Source: Paraspadella gotoi (lineage: Eukaryota > Chaetognatha). Taken from it: 64,000 nt of DNA. Positions within the stretch are counted from its first letter, which is position 1. The number at the start of each line of letters is the position of its first letter. The stretch is taken from NCBI GenBank assembly GCA_051294375.1, contig CM119269.1:11576883-11640882 (forward strand), in the 5' to 3' direction. This document shows, piece by piece, positions 9,404 through 21,680 of the stretch. A program made the translations under genes and the position numbers. A model generated the notes under the pieces. That model saw only the letters and a list, made by a program, of their open reading frames with translations. It was not told the origin of the DNA and made no database searches.

Positions 9404-9862
9404 TGGGAATGGGGAAAGGGAAAGGGTAAATGGAAAGGGGAAAAAGGGAAAGAGGAAAGAGGAAAAAGGAAAGAGAAAGGGAAAGGAGGAAAAGGAAGGG
9501 GAAAGGGGAAGAGAGAAAGGGGAAAGGGAAAGGGGAAAGAGGCGAAAAGGGAAAGGGGAAAGAGGAAAGGGAAAGCCGAGGAATAAGGGTGAAAAGGGAA
9601 AGGGGAAAAGGGGAAAGGAAAAGGGAAAGAGAAAAGGGAAAGGGGGAAAGAGGAAAGAGGAAAGGGAAAGAGGAAAGGGAAGAGAAAAGGGAAAGGGGAA
9701 AGGGAAAGGGGAAAAGGGAAAGGGGATAAGGGGAGAAAAAGGAAAGAGGAAAGGTGGAAAAGGGAAAGAGGAAAGGGGTAAAGAGGAAAAGGAAAGAGTA
9801 AAGGGGAAGGGAGGAAAAGGGAAAGGGGAAAGCGGGAAGGGGGAAAGGGGAAAGGGGCAGTG
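9404..9862 (+). repeat. GGGAAA-type polypurine satellite
   Basis: About 460 bp composed of GGGAAA and GGGGAAA-like words with almost no pyrimidines. The mirror copy is 15489-15966. Such homopurine tracts can form triplex (H-DNA) structures and stall polymerases. Confidence 0.93.
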
Positions 9863-10444
9863 GTGATAAGACATGATTGGCGAGTGCGTATAGGTGGTGA
9901 TCCAAATGTAGTTCGGGGTGTAAAGACCATGAACCTAGCGAGGGGCGATGTGAGAACGGTTTTTGCGGTGGTTAAGGGGTTTTTCTAGGGCAGGTCGAGG
10001 ACACAATTTAAAGGGGGTGCCATGAATCAGAGAAGGGGCGGGAACGGTTTTCCGTTTCAAAGGTTTCAAAGGAGAACTCCGTAGGAGATAGCCTGCTTTC
10101 GAAAGGGGACGGAGAAGTCCGAATGGGCGTGGCATAGATTTGATGGACGTCGGACTCGGACGATTTCGAGTAGAATCGAAAAGGGCAAGAAAATAAAAAA
10201 GGATAAAAAAGATGAAAAGAAGATGAAAAGAAGCCGATTGAAGATTTTAACGAGCAAATCAAGAAAATGTCCTATTTTGGTAGCGTAATATCGCTTGGCT
10301 GGGGATATGGTCATTTTTTCTATAAACTAATATCTAAACAATTTATATCTCAATATTTAGATTGTTAAATTAATCAGTCTTGCAAAATTTCAATGTCGAA
10401 TGGAAATTTCCTTAAAGTCACCTTTCGTAGTCCGTATTTACATC
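9863..10444. other. Unique-looking segment of the left arm
   Basis: Moderate-GC sequence between the purine satellite and the palindromic element, mirrored at about 14937-15488. Short ORFs occur in several frames, but none keeps its frame between the two mirrored copies, so I call no gene. Confidence 0.5.
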
Positions 10445-10786
10445 TGGAGTGAATAAACGAGACAGTGGAGAGTTGACATCGAAGGCCTTGCAGGCGACCC
10501 TGCTATGTCATTATCTTTAAGAGCTCATGGAGGCCTTAAACCACAAAGACTCTTTAAAGTCAGGGGCCAAGCTAACTTATTTATTGATTAATGGATAATT
10601 GTATGATATTGGTACAACCAATTATAATAAATTATCCATCATTAATAAATAAGCTATCTGCCCCTGGACTTTGGACAGGCTTTTGGTGGTTTAAGGCTCC
10701 ATCACTCTTTACAAGATAATTACCTTAGCAGGTCCCTGAAAGCTTTCAATCAAGACTCTCTCACAGTCCCGGTTTATTCACTCCCA
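10445..10786. mobile_element. Palindromic MITE-like element, left-arm copy
   Basis: A nearly complete palindrome: it begins GGAGTGAATAAAC and ends GTTTATTCACTCC, with paired inner blocks ggaggccttaaaccacc and aagtcaggggcaag, and its centre at ttggtacaaccaat. Arms are about 165 bp. A second copy is at 14589-14936, and fragments occur near 12.4, 12.9, 20.6 and 26.2 kb. No coding capacity. Confidence 0.8.
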
Positions 10787-10858
10787 GCAGTACCTGGCTT
10801 CCCTATACAATGAAGTGGGAAAATATTTTGAAAGAATGTTTAAATTGCTTATAAAATA

Positions 10859-12303
10859 CTAAGGGGTAACTTAGTAATATTTTGCCTGATTAACTGAGCC
10901 AAAGTGTATTAATTTGAAATTGCCTTAGGTAAAGAAAGTATTTTTCTTAATTAATGATAGGCATTCTTAATCAAATATTTCGCTTATTATTATTTTAAAG
11001 ATATATAAAACAACTTATTTTCTTTTATTGTTTAATTTCGTTATCAAATATATTTTTAATTTGTATTACTATTAGTTCTACCAAAAATACTTTTCCCAGA
11101 TGGCATTGAAATATGAGTATCAGCATTAAGTATGTAAACTACTTGGCTTACTACCAGACCCAAAACCAATAAAATTATTAAAAAAGATTAATTCATTGAT
11201 AAATAAAAAAATTAACAATAATAAAAAAATAGATATAACAATAAGATGCATACATTTAAAGAGATTTGCAATGTAACGTATTCAGTTATATCCTGATATG
11301 ATTGACAAGATTAAAACCTTGATCAAAGATGATGTAAAAATGATCACAAGACTCAAGTCACCCAAAAATTTTTTGTATCTTATTTAGAATGTCAAAACTT
11401 ATTAGAATTATTTGCAGAATATGATATAGATTTACTCAATACCTCCCTAGCTGATTATATAAAAAATTTGTGCTCGATATGGAAAGCAAATATCCTATGG
11501 ATATGATTTTCAATAAAAAATATCTAAAAAATTATCCTTCTATTTTTTCATCATATAACAAAGATTTTAACTCAAGTAAAAAATGACAATCTTGAACATA
11601 CTGAAAAATGTTTATATTAATTAAAAACAACTATATAATTGACTCCAACCCCTGTCACCAAACACCAAATACCAAACACCAAACATATTTTTAGCTATTA
11701 ATTTTTTTTTATAAAATTATTTTATCTTCATAAAAAATATTTGGCTAAAACTAATTGAATTTCAATGTTGAGCAAATTAAATTTTATATTTGATAAGATT
11801 TTATTTAAAAATTAATACCAAAAAATATCCTATGTTGTTATTTTTTTAATTTTATATAAAAAATTGCAAAATTACTTGTTTCACTATCTTATATTTTTAT
11901 ATTTTATGAATGTTTACTACTTAAACTATATTATTTAATTATATATATAGTACTTTTTAAAAATATTATTTGCTTATTATATCTAATAAGTTATTTTGGG
12001 AGGGGAGATCAGTGTTATCTTCTGGTAATAGAGGGAGCATCTATACAACACAAGGTTAGACTACAATGAATACAATTAGACTACAATATTTAATTTAATA
12101 TCATTTGGCTTTAATTATTAAAGATAACCTTTCCTTTTTAAATCTTAGCAAATTAGATCATAAGTTTATCAGTTATATCTTAGTTTTAAAGATCCTTTCC
12201 TCAATTAAAAAATTGCCTACTTTATTCAGTTAACTACTAGGTAAACCAAAAATTGTCTATTACCTATTTAACAAAAAAATCTTTGCCTAGGTTCACCCCT
12301 TAG
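10859..12303. mobile_element. AT-rich TIR element with CTAAGGGGT ends, left-arm copy
   Basis: Starts CTAAGGGGTAACTTAG and ends CTAGGTTCACCCCTTAG, so the termini are inverted copies for about 18 bp, with weaker similarity further in (aattgcct/aggcaatt). Length 1,445 bp. The AT-rich interior has no intact ORF and no transposase motif that I recognise. No target duplication is apparent. Confidence 0.6.
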
Positions 12304-12379
12304 AAAAGACCACTCCCTTAAGTATTAGATCGGGAATACTTATTATACTCCGCACTAGCATCAAAATACAAGGAGCTGA

Positions 12380-12475
12380 ATTTTATGAAATTGGTACAAC
12401 CAATATAAAAATATCCATTCATTTAATAAATAAGCTATCTTGCCCCTGACTTTATATTAGTTGTACCGATTTCGT
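12380..12475. repeat. Partial copy of the palindromic MITE arm
   Basis: Contains ttggtacaaccaatat, atccattcattt and cttgcccctgactt, as in the centre of the 10445-10786 element. The mirrored copy is at 12880-12975. Confidence 0.65.
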
Positions 12476-12535
12476 ACAATTATTGAAAAAAAAATTAAAT
12501 AACAATATATACATTTTTATAACCTTATTTACTTC

Positions 12536-12786
12536 CGCCCCCGTCGACCCCCCCCCAAAAAAAAAAACATTCACCCGCATCTTTTCTTCCTCTTTTACTT
12601 TTCCTCCTCTTCCTCTTCCTCCTCCTCCTCTCCTCCTCCTCCTCCTCCTCCTCCTAGACCAGATCGGCCCAACTTCTCTCAGGCAGTTTTTGGCTTCCTC
12701 TGGGCGGCGTGACGACGCAGACTCATAGAGGGCGTCGTCGCTTTCTCCTCTTTCTTTCTTTTCTCTTTTTCTTTTCCTTTCCTTTT
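12536..12786. repeat. Spacer of the large inverted repeat, CTC/CCT-rich
   Basis: Unpaired centre: a C-run and A-run (12550-12568), a CCT/CTC repeat (about 12598-12655), a short GC-richer stretch, then CT-rich sequence running into the N gap. Confidence 0.8.
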
Positions 12787-12811
12787 NNNNNNNNNNNNNN
12801 NNNNNNNNNNN
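12787..12811. other. Assembly gap (25 N) at the inner edge of the right arm
   Basis: 25 Ns. The right arm of the inverted repeat begins at the first base after the gap. Confidence 0.99.
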
Positions 12812-13046
12812 GAAGTAAAATAAGGTTATAAAAATGTATATATTGTTATTTAATTTTTTTTTCAATAATTGTACGAAATCGGTACAACTAATATAAAGTC
12901 AGGGGCAAGATAGCTTATTTATTAAATGAATGGATAATTTTTATATTGGTTGTACCAATTTCATAAAATTCAGCTCCTTGTATTTTGATGCTAGTGCGGA
13001 GTATAATAAGTATTCCCCGATCTAATACTTAAGGGAGTGGTCTTTT

Positions 13047-14521
13047 CTAAGGGGTGAACCTAGGCAAAGATTTTTTGTTAAATAGGTAATAGACAATTTT
13101 TTGGGTTTTTACCTAGTAGTTAACTGAATAAAAGTAGGCAATTTTTATATTGAGGAAAGGATCTTTAAAACTAAGATATAACTGATAAACTTATGATCTA
13201 ATTTGCTAAGATTTAAAAAGGAAAGGTTATCTTTAATAATTTAAAGCCAAATGATATTAAATTAAATATTGTAGTCTAATTGTATTCTATTGTAGTCTAA
13301 CCTTGTGTTGTATAGATGCTCCCTCTATTACCAGAAGATACAACTGACTCCCCCTCCCAAATAACTTATTAGATATATATAAGAATAATATTTTTAAAAA
13401 GTACATATATATAATTAATAATATATTTTAAGTAGTAAAACATTCATAAAATATAAAAATATAAGATAGTGAAACAAGTAATTTTGCAATTTTTTAAATA
13501 AAATTTAAAAAAATAACAACATAGGATATTTTTTGGTATTAATTTTTAAATAAAATCTTTTCAAATATAAAACTTTAATTTGCTCAACATTGAAATTCAA
13601 TTAGTTTTAGCCCAAATATTTTTTATGAAGATAAAATAATTTTATAAAAAAAAATTAATAGCTAAAAATATGTTTGGTGTTTGGTATTTGGTGTTTTGGT
13701 GACAGGGGTTGGAGTCAATTATATAGTTGTTTTTAATTAATATAAACATTTTTCAGTATGTTCAAGATTGTCATTTTTTTACTTTGAGTTAAAATCTTTG
13801 TTAATGATGAAAAAATAGAAGGATAATTTTTTTAGATATTTTTTATTGAAAATCATATCCATAGGATATTTCTTCATATCGAGCACAAATTTTAATATAA
13901 TCAGCTAGGGAGGTATTGAGAGTAATCTATATCATATTCTGCAAATAATTCTAATAAGTTTTGACATTCTAAATAAGATACAAAAAATTTTTGGGTGACT
14001 GAGTCTTGTGATCATTTTTATCATCATCTTTGATCAGGTTTTAATTTGTCAATCATATCAGGATATAAACTGAATACGTTACATTGCAAATCTCTTAAAT
14101 GTATGATCATCCTTATTGTTTATACTAATTTTTTTATTTGTTAATTTTTTATTTATCAATGAATTAATCTTTTTTAATAATTTTATTGTTTTTGGGTCTG
14201 GTAAGTAGCCAAGTAGTTTACATACTAATACTTAATGCTGATACTCATATTTCATTGCCATCTGGGAAAAGTATTTTTGGGCTTAAAATAATTAAGAATC
14301 ATATAATAAAAATAACAAATTAAAAAATATAATAAAGATAAGAATAAAAAAAAATATTATTGTTTATATATATCTTTAAAAAATAAAATATAAGCGAAAT
14401 ATTTTGATTAAGAAAATTGCCTATCTTAATTAAGAAAAATACTTCTTTTACCTAGGCAATTCTCGCATATACTTTGCTCGAACAGTTATCAGGCAAAATA
14501 TTACCTAAGTTCACCCCTTAG
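13047..14521. mobile_element. AT-rich TIR element with CTAAGGGGT ends, right-arm copy
   Basis: Mirrored copy of 10859-12303 with the same termini, 1,475 bp, no ORF. Confidence 0.6.
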
Positions 14522-14588
14522 TATTTTCATACAATTTAAACATTCTTTCAAATATTTTCCACTTCATTGATAGGGAAGCCAGGTACTC

Positions 14589-14936
14589 TGGGAGTGAATA
14601 AACGGGACTGTGAGAGAGTCTTGATTGAAAGCTTTCAGGGACCTGCTATGTAATTATCTTGTAAGAGTGATGGAGGCCTTAAACCACCAAAGCCTGTCCA
14701 AAGTCAGGGGCAAGATAGCTTATTTATTAAATGAATGGATAATTTTTATATTGGTTGTACCAATTTCATACAATTATCCATTCATTCAATAAATAAGTTA
14801 GCTTGCCCCTGACTTTAAAGAGTCTTTGGTGGTTTAAGGCCTCCATGACTCTTACAAGATAATGACATAGCAGGTCCCTGCAAGGCTTCGATGTCAACTC
14901 TCCCACTGTCTCGTTTATTCACTCCGATGTAATACG
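14589..14936. mobile_element. Palindromic MITE-like element, right-arm copy
   Basis: Mirrored copy of 10445-10786. It is the cleaner copy, with the inner palindrome around ttggttgtaccaa well preserved. Confidence 0.8.
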
Positions 14937-15488
14937 GACTACGAAGGTGACTTTAAGGAAATTTCCATTCGACATTGGAATTTTTGCAAAGCTGATTTTA
15001 AATTTAACAATCTAAAATATTGAGATATAAATTGTTTAGATATTAGTTTATAAAAATGACCATATCCCCAGCCAAAAGCGATATTACGCTACCAAAAGGA
15101 CATTTTCTTGATTTCTCGTTAAAAATCTTCAATCGGCTTCTTTCATCTTCTTTCATCTTTTTTTATCTTTTTTTATTTCTTCCTTTTCGATTCTACGTCG
15201 AAATCGTCCGAGTCGACGTCCATCAAATCTATGCCACGCCCACTTCGACTTCCTCCGTCCCCTTTCGAACAGGCTATCTCCTACGAGTTCTCCTTTGACC
15301 CCTTTGAACGGAACCTTCGCCCCTTCTCTGATTCATGGCACCCCCTTTAAATTTGTGTCCTCTGACCCCCTAGAAAACCCCTTTAACCCGCAAAAACTCT
15401 CACATCGCCCCTCGCTAGGTTCATGGTCTTTACCCCCCCGAACTACATTTGGATCACCACCTATACCACTCGGCCATCATGTCTTATC

Positions 15489-15966
15489 ACCACTCCCCTT
15501 TCCCCTTTCCCCTTTTCCCTTTCCTTTTCCTCTTCTTCTACCCCTTTCCTCTTTCCTTTCCCTTTACCCTTTCCTCTTTCCCTTTTCCCCTTTCCCTTCC
15601 CTTTCCCGTTACTTTCCCCTTTCCTCTTTCCCTTTCCCCTTTCCTTTCCCCTTCTTTCCCCTTCTCCTTTCCCCTTTCCCCTTTCCCTTCCTCTTTCCCT
15701 TTCCTCTTTCCCCTTTCCTCTTTCCTCTTCCCCCTTTCCCTTTTCCTCTTTCCCTTTTCCCCTTTCCCTTTTCCCTTCCTTTTCCCTTTTCCCTTTTCCC
15801 CTTTCCTCTTTCCCTTTCCCTTTTCCTCTTTCCCCTTCTTTTCCCCTTTCCCTTTCCTCTTCCCTTTCCCCTTCCCTTTTCCTCCTTCCCTTTCCTCTTT
15901 CCCTTTTCCTCTTTCCTCTTTCCCTTTTCCCCTTTCCATTTTCCCCTTTCCCTTTCCCATTCCCCT
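15489..15966 (-). repeat. CCCTTT polypyrimidine satellite, right arm
   Basis: Mirror of 9404-9862; almost pure pyrimidine on the plus strand. The Pro/Phe/Ser-rich ORFs here are artefacts of the repeat. Confidence 0.93.
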
Positions 15967-16059
15967 CCTCAATGGAAACCAATCCATTCAACCCTGCTCA
16001 GTTCTCCCCCTCACTCTCCCAGTTGAAGCCCAATAAATATGCAAAAAGCCAAACATTTC

Positions 16060-16060
16060 T

Positions 16061-16096
<36 letters not shown>

Positions 16097-16194
16097 CTCT
16101 TTCTCTCTCCTTCTCCTTTAAATCTCTCCTCTCCTCTCTCCTTTAAATCTTTTTCTCTCTCTCTCTCTCCCTCTTTCTCTCTACTTTATATATA

Positions 16195-16237
<43 letters not shown>

Positions 16238-16338
16238 CTCTCTCTCTCTCCTTTAAAATCTCTCTCTCTCTCGCTCTCTCTCTCTATCCGTCTCTCGCTC
16301 TCTCTCTTTTTTAAATCTCTCTCACTCTCTTCTTCTCC

Positions 16339-16395
<57 letters not shown>

Positions 16396-16397
16396 CT
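16060..16397 (-). repeat. CT-rich block with internal (TA)n, right arm
   Basis: Mirror of 8983-9320; the TA run is at about 16188-16233. Confidence 0.9.
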
Positions 16398-16618
16398 GTT
16401 GATTATTTAATTCGCTTGTTTCAGCCGTTGGGCTAAATTTTTAATGACCTTATAAATTCTGTAAAGATTTCAGTTGATAAGTCTACCCGCTTTGGAAACC
16501 CTGTTTTTACACATTTCCATAGAATAAAATTTAATAATAAAGTTTCTAGAAAATACGAAACTGTTTTAATTCTACATATTTGGAGCCTATGCTAGTTTCT
16601 GCTGTCGTGAAAGGAACA

Positions 16619-16733
<115 letters not shown>

Positions 16734-16990
16734 ACCTTTAAATCGTTTCGAAAGAGGGCGCACAAGTGTCGCTCATTTTTTTTATTTTCATCATTTCGTT
16801 TTTCTTCATTTCATTTTTCTTCATTTCATTACATTCATTTTCTCGTATCTCAGTTTTCCCAAGTTTTCAATTCTTTCTTTCTTTTTTTTAAATATACACC
16901 TTTTTCTTCTTTTTTTTCTCCCTCTTTCATTATTTGAGTAGTCGCCCCTTTCATTTGGATTTTTTTTGCTCTGTTTACTGTTTGATCCCA

Positions 16991-16993
<3 letters not shown>

Positions 16994-17036
<43 letters not shown>
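16994..17036 (-). repeat. (GTC)n microsatellite, right arm
   Basis: Mirror of the GAC repeat at 8397-8446. Confidence 0.9.
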
Positions 17037-17735
17037 TTCCTCTTCGTTCATAATGAAATTCAATAATATTCATGATTCTCCACCTCAACTTTTTCGCTTC
17101 GATGCGAGGAGGAGATTTTTTTTTAAATCGGGGGCTGGAGTAGAGAAGGGATATTTGATGGAGTAAAGAGGGGATTTGATGGAGAAGAGAAGGAATTTTA
17201 TGAAGGGGAGAAGGAGATTGGATGGAGTAAGGAAGATTTGTTTGTTGCAACTTCAAAATCTTTTTTTGTAATTTGAAGAGACTGAATAAAAAAAATAGAA
17301 TATTTTTATTTTCTTTCGGCTCCAATCGTCATGAACAAAGAAGAAAGTACTATCACAATCCCATCCTTTGTTTCTCTCGTCTATCTTCGTCCTTTTTCTT
17401 TGGCATATTCTTTACCATACCATTTTTTACCATACCATATTCTTTGCCATCTTATTTCTCTTTTTATACCGTATTCTTTACCTTCTATCTTTACCTTTTC
17501 GGTCTTATCTCTTTTAGATAACACCTGCTTCTTTCTATCTTTTTTTCCCCTTCCTTCCCGGTGACAACTTTTTCTCCATCAAAATCCTCTCCTTCTTTGA
17601 TTCCCTTCCTCTCCATCTCCATCTCCATCTCTCTCTCTTTCTCTCTTCCTCTCTCCTTCCCCTTTCTCTCCCTCTCTCTTTCCCTCTCTCCTTACCCTTC
17701 CTTTTTCTCTCCCCTTTCTCTCCCTCTTTCCCTCC

Positions 17736-18582
17736 CTCTCCCTTTCTTCTCAAAATCCAAAGCCCCCGTCTTCCCCGTCTATCCACCTTTCCGTATCATA
17801 TTCGTTACCCCAGACACAAAAATCTCGCTGAAATTCGATCAGATTTAAGAGAAGAAAAGAAAAGAAAAGAAAAGAGAAGAAGAAAAAAAAAGAAAAGTTG
17901 AAAGGCAGAAGAGTCGAGTTTCTTTGTGCGGAAAGGCGACACGGGGTAGGAAAGTTATTAGTATTTATATAATAAAAAATGTTTAACTAATATCTAATTT
18001 TAAAATTTTAAGAAAAGCTTCTTTTGGTTAATTTGTCTAAAATAATTTAATTTTTCAACTAAATGGCTCAGATTTTGAACCAGAGTTGTTTTCAATAGTT
18101 TTCTATTAATTACAATTATTATAATAAATACATCACACGCCGACCTAATGGTTATATCATTACAACTGATACCAAGCTTTAATTCCTACAGCATCTACTG
18201 AACAACCCGCCTTTTTTTTCGTAGCGCGAGCCTCGATTCCGGATTCAAGTTTCCTCGCGTCTCGAATTCTCGAATCCGATTGGACGAGAGAAACTCGATC
18301 TTAGCCTATCGGGTGACTCTGTTTCCGCGTGGAGAAACAAAAGATCGACTTACAGAAAAGAGAGGGAGAAAAAAAGCTAATAGCTAAAAAATATTATATT
18401 TCAGACAAAAAATTGGATTTTATTGTTAACTTGAAATCAATGATATGTTTTTTAAAAAAGGTGGTAAGGTTATCATCCAAAAATCAGGTATTTTCATAGG
18501 AAAATTACTTAAGCTATAAATATAAAATAAAGAAAGACACTAAATTATATTAAAAGTTTACTTTCTTTCTTTTTATTTCTCT
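17736..18582. other. Non-repetitive spacer
   Basis: A GAAAA-rich stretch (about 17848-17900), AT-rich sequence, then a moderate-GC patch (18215-18345) with several tcgaattc/ctcgaatc words. No gene could be supported. Confidence 0.45.
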
Positions 18583-18632
18583 CTACCTATCTCTCTCTCT
18601 CTCTCTCNNNNNNNNNNTCTCTCTCTCTCTTC
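18583..18632. repeat. (CT)n microsatellite containing a 10-N gap
   Basis: CT repeat interrupted by Ns at 18608-18617; the gap sits inside the microsatellite. Confidence 0.95.
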
Positions 18633-18904
18633 TCCCTTCTGACGCCGGTGCCCCAATTCGCGTGACTCCAAGCGAAAGAGACGCGGCGACATTTTCATCG
18701 CCTTTGATGATCTTTTCTCGGAAATGAGCAAAGGCAGCGCCACCGGAAGTGAGAGCGAGAGCGAGAGGGAGAGGGAGAGAGGGCGAAGGCAGCGCCACTG
18801 AAAGTGAGAGCGGGAGAGAGAGTGGAAGCCGCACGACAAGGGAAGCGTGAAAAGGCGAAAAGAGGAGAGAAATATTGAAGGAAAATGTAAAATAGGGGAA
18901 CTAG
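18633..18904. repeat. GC-richer segment with a short direct repeat
   Basis: The word aaggcagcgccac followed by gaagtgagagcg occurs twice (about 18729-18757 and 18786-18812), separated by GA-rich sequence. Frames are open only because of the GA/CT content; no gene is recognised. Confidence 0.5.
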
Positions 18905-19330
18905 GATAGGGGGAGCCTAACTCAGTAAGGTGGTTAAGAAATTTGAATTAAGCACCTGCTCAAAACAAAAATTTAAAATTTTTTTAAAAAATTTGAATAG
19001 ACAAAAAAATTTAATATTGCTCCATACTCCATACATTAATTTTTTAATATTTATTTATAAATAGAAAAGGCTAAACATTTTTTTCTTTTTTTTTTCATTT
19101 TTAAGATAAGATTCAGGTAGCTTGCAAAAAGTTGTCTGCACAAAGTATAATTCTTTTTTCGATATTTTGATCATAAGTGGGTGATTTTTATCATTATCTA
19201 ATAATATTGTAATTTTGATAGCAACAATAAAAGCATTAAAATCGAACTTTTTAATTTTTTTTTTTTTTACCTGAAAGTTGACTTCAAGACTAAAGTTTGG
19301 AACTCCCGCCCCTATTGAATCCAATTTCAT
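18905..19330. repeat. AT-rich interspersed repeat, copy 1
   Basis: Shares ttaatatttattta, an aagattcaggtagc block, aaaaagttgtct and caaagtataattcttttt with 19985-20290, and more distantly with the inside of the foldback at 52962-53988. Probably decayed members of one transposon family; no coding remains. Confidence 0.5.
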
Positions 19331-19984
19331 AGTAGATTTATAACTAGGAAAGGAAAAATTAAGAAGAAACTACAAAAGGAAAAAAGAAAGGAAAAAAAAT
19401 CATTAACTAAATCCTTTGTGAAATTAAAAAAAAAGTAACAAGAAACCTAAAATTGATAAAAATTTCAAAGAAAAAAAATAATCAAAATTGTAAAGAGAAA
19501 ATTTAAAAATCGGGAGATGTTTAAGGAAAGAGTAAATAAAAAAAGGGGAAAAAAGTTAAAGAGAAAGTAAAGAATAAAAGAAAGAAAAAGAAACTAGAAA
19601 AATAGAGAAAGAAAAGGGAAAAAAATAAAAAATAAAATAAAAGAAAAAAAGGAAAGTGGCTGGAGAGAGAAAGAACCATAAAGACTCCCAAGGGAGTTTC
19701 AAAAACTTGGGTCTCCTTTAATGGTGTTGTTCTTTTTCCTTTTCACTCTTCATTCTTTCTCATTGTCAACTCATTTTTCTTCAACAATAGAAAATTGTAA
19801 AAGAGAAAAAGAGTTTAAAATTTTTTTGAGATTTTGATACAAACGAAATTTGATTTTTATGATTAGAAAGTATTTTAATATTTAATTATTTTATTTAAAC
19901 CAATGCAAAGTTTTAGGCAGCCAAACTTTTGGTTTTTCTATTTTAGTCTTTAGCAAATTGTATTTTTAAAATTTTTTAACACTT
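19331..19984. other. A-rich spacer
   Basis: A/G-rich low-complexity sequence followed by AT-rich sequence; nothing identifiable. Confidence 0.45.
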
Positions 19985-20290
19985 TAGAGTAGGGGTAGCC
20001 GCACTCACTAAAAATATATATATTTTTAAGTATACTTTCAATGGACAAAAATTCTTTATATGGCTCTCGTCCCTAGTAATTAATTTTTAATATTTATTTA
20101 TTGAAAAAAAAGGCGGAAAAATTTTTGGAGAATTTTTAAATTTTAAAACCAGATTCAAATAGCTCATAAAAAGTTGTCTAAACAAAGTATAATTCTTTTT
20201 TAAATATTTTTATAAGTGAGTCAAATATGAGAAAAACTATAAAAAATCGTCATCATCATCATTATCTTTTGATGATTTTATCAGTTTTTT
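19985..20290. repeat. AT-rich interspersed repeat, copy 2
   Basis: Direct-orientation relative of 18905-19330, matching best over about 20080-20200. Confidence 0.5.
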
Positions 20291-20997
20291 TATATTTTAA
20301 CCTAGAAAACGTAAGAATTTTTAGAAGCTGTAATTATATTTCTTAATAACTTTTCAGAATCTATGAAAAAATTTTAAGATTTCAAAAAAAAATGTTTTTC
20401 TCTATATAGTAATATAATAATTTTAATTAGACTAGAACCATCATAAGAAGGCATTTTTGACAAAAAATATTTTAATACCATAATCTATACTCAGGATAGA
20501 TTATTTTAACGCTGTATAAATTAGCATTAAAATTTAATCGGCTATGGCTAATTAGAGTTCAAAATATGTTTTATTTCATGAAATTCAGGTACATAATTAA
20601 ATTATTATTCATTTTTTTACAAACAATCTATCCTGCATCCCGACTTTGGACTTGGACTTACAAAATAATAACACAGCAGGAACCAGCAAGATTTCAATGA
20701 AGTCGAATTTATCAAGTTGGCTTTTTTATCGATAGAACTGGTGTAATATTTTTTAACAGTTTCAGTTATAAAATTAGTTAAGAACATACATGGTAACTGA
20801 AATTTAACTAAATTTAACTAAATTTTGTGATTTTAATTTTTTTATTCGCAGAATCCTGATTTTTTTTATTCCATTCGTTAAGGTCGCAATTTGTTTGAGA
20901 TTTTTAAAGAGGAGTTATGAGTAATTCCTATGCGGGAGACGAAATCAGAGATTGACAAAAGAATACGGATTGAGCTAAATGGAGATGGAGAGGGATG

Positions 20998-20998
<1 letters not shown>
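20291..20998. other. AT-rich spacer with a trace of the palindromic MITE
   Basis: Mostly featureless AT-rich sequence. About 20630-20715 resembles a decayed arm of the palindromic MITE (gactttggac, taacacagcaggaacc). The rest shows nothing. Confidence 0.4.
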
Positions 20999-21041
<43 letters not shown>

Positions 21042-21058
21042 GTGAGAGAGCGCAAGAG
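20999..21058. repeat. (GA)n microsatellite
   Basis: Short GA repeat with few interruptions, immediately before the HINE-like element. Confidence 0.9.
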
Positions 21059-21374
21059 AGATATCCTAAGCTCGACTCAGCTAGATGTATTAAATTCGTT
21101 TTTAGTCGAATCTGCTTATCAGCAGATTCCAACTATATAATTCACTTTGTCGGTCCCTCGGTCCCACCCCAAAATCTTGTCGGTAAATCAGTATTATCAT
21201 ATCAGAATCTCGAATTATGATAAATTATATATTTATAATATATAAATTATAATATGATATATTATAAATTATTAATAGTCATTAATGTCACCTACTTAAT
21301 TATTTATTTCACTGTTTAACTGTTACTATTTTATTCACCTTTTACCTTAAAGTTATGACAATATTTTCAATATT

Positions 21375-21455
21375 TTTCACTAATTCTACTCTCAACTGAA
21401 CCTGTCCTCACCTCTAACCACTGTCCTTTCCCTCAAATCTTTGTTGGCCACTTTA
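21375..21455 (+). repeat. Remnant of a Penelope pLTR
   Basis: Contains ctgtcctcacctctaaccac and ctttgttggcca, matching the conserved pLTR block at about 6226-6280. No hammerhead survives here. Confidence 0.6.
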
Positions 21456-21464
21456 AATTATCGG

Positions 21465-21680
21465 TAATTAATTAATTAATAATTAATTAATAATTAATTC
21501 AAGTTAATTAATTATTTAATTAATTAATAATTAATTTATTCAAGTTAATTATTTAATTAATTAGGTAATTAATTAATTAATTTGATCCGAAATGTTCGTT
21601 TTGATTGATTAATTAATCATTGATTAATTAATTGACTAATTGATTAATTAACTGATTAATTATTTGATTAATTAATACAT
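21465..21680. repeat. (AATT)n array
   Basis: ATTAATTA-type tandem repeat with a repeated ttcaagtt interruption and gatccgaaatgtt at about 21583. The same gatccgaaatgtt occurs at about 56222 in another HINE-like copy. Confidence 0.85.

Larger units (their letters stand above)
7723..12535 (+). repeat. Left arm of a 10-kb inverted repeat
   Basis: Its reverse complement matches 12812-17735 block by block: GA-rich edge, GAC repeat, GA microsatellite, TA repeat, GGGAAA purine satellite, a palindromic 340-bp element, a 1.45-kb element with CTAAGGGGT ends, and a segment with ttggtacaacc. Differences are mostly single-base indels and microsatellite length. There are no convincing genes in the arm. 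Confidence 0.93.

Noticed and set aside
8932-9930. 332-codon minus-strand ORF rich in Pro/Phe/Ser
   Set aside because: Its body is the GGGAAA satellite on the complementary strand, and the mirrored copy breaks the frame.
12452-12865. ORFs reading across the N gap at the palindrome centre
   Set aside because: They cross unknown bases and arise from CCT repeats. Similar ORFs with X residues at 46.7-47.2 and 58.8-59.4 kb are rejected for the same reason.
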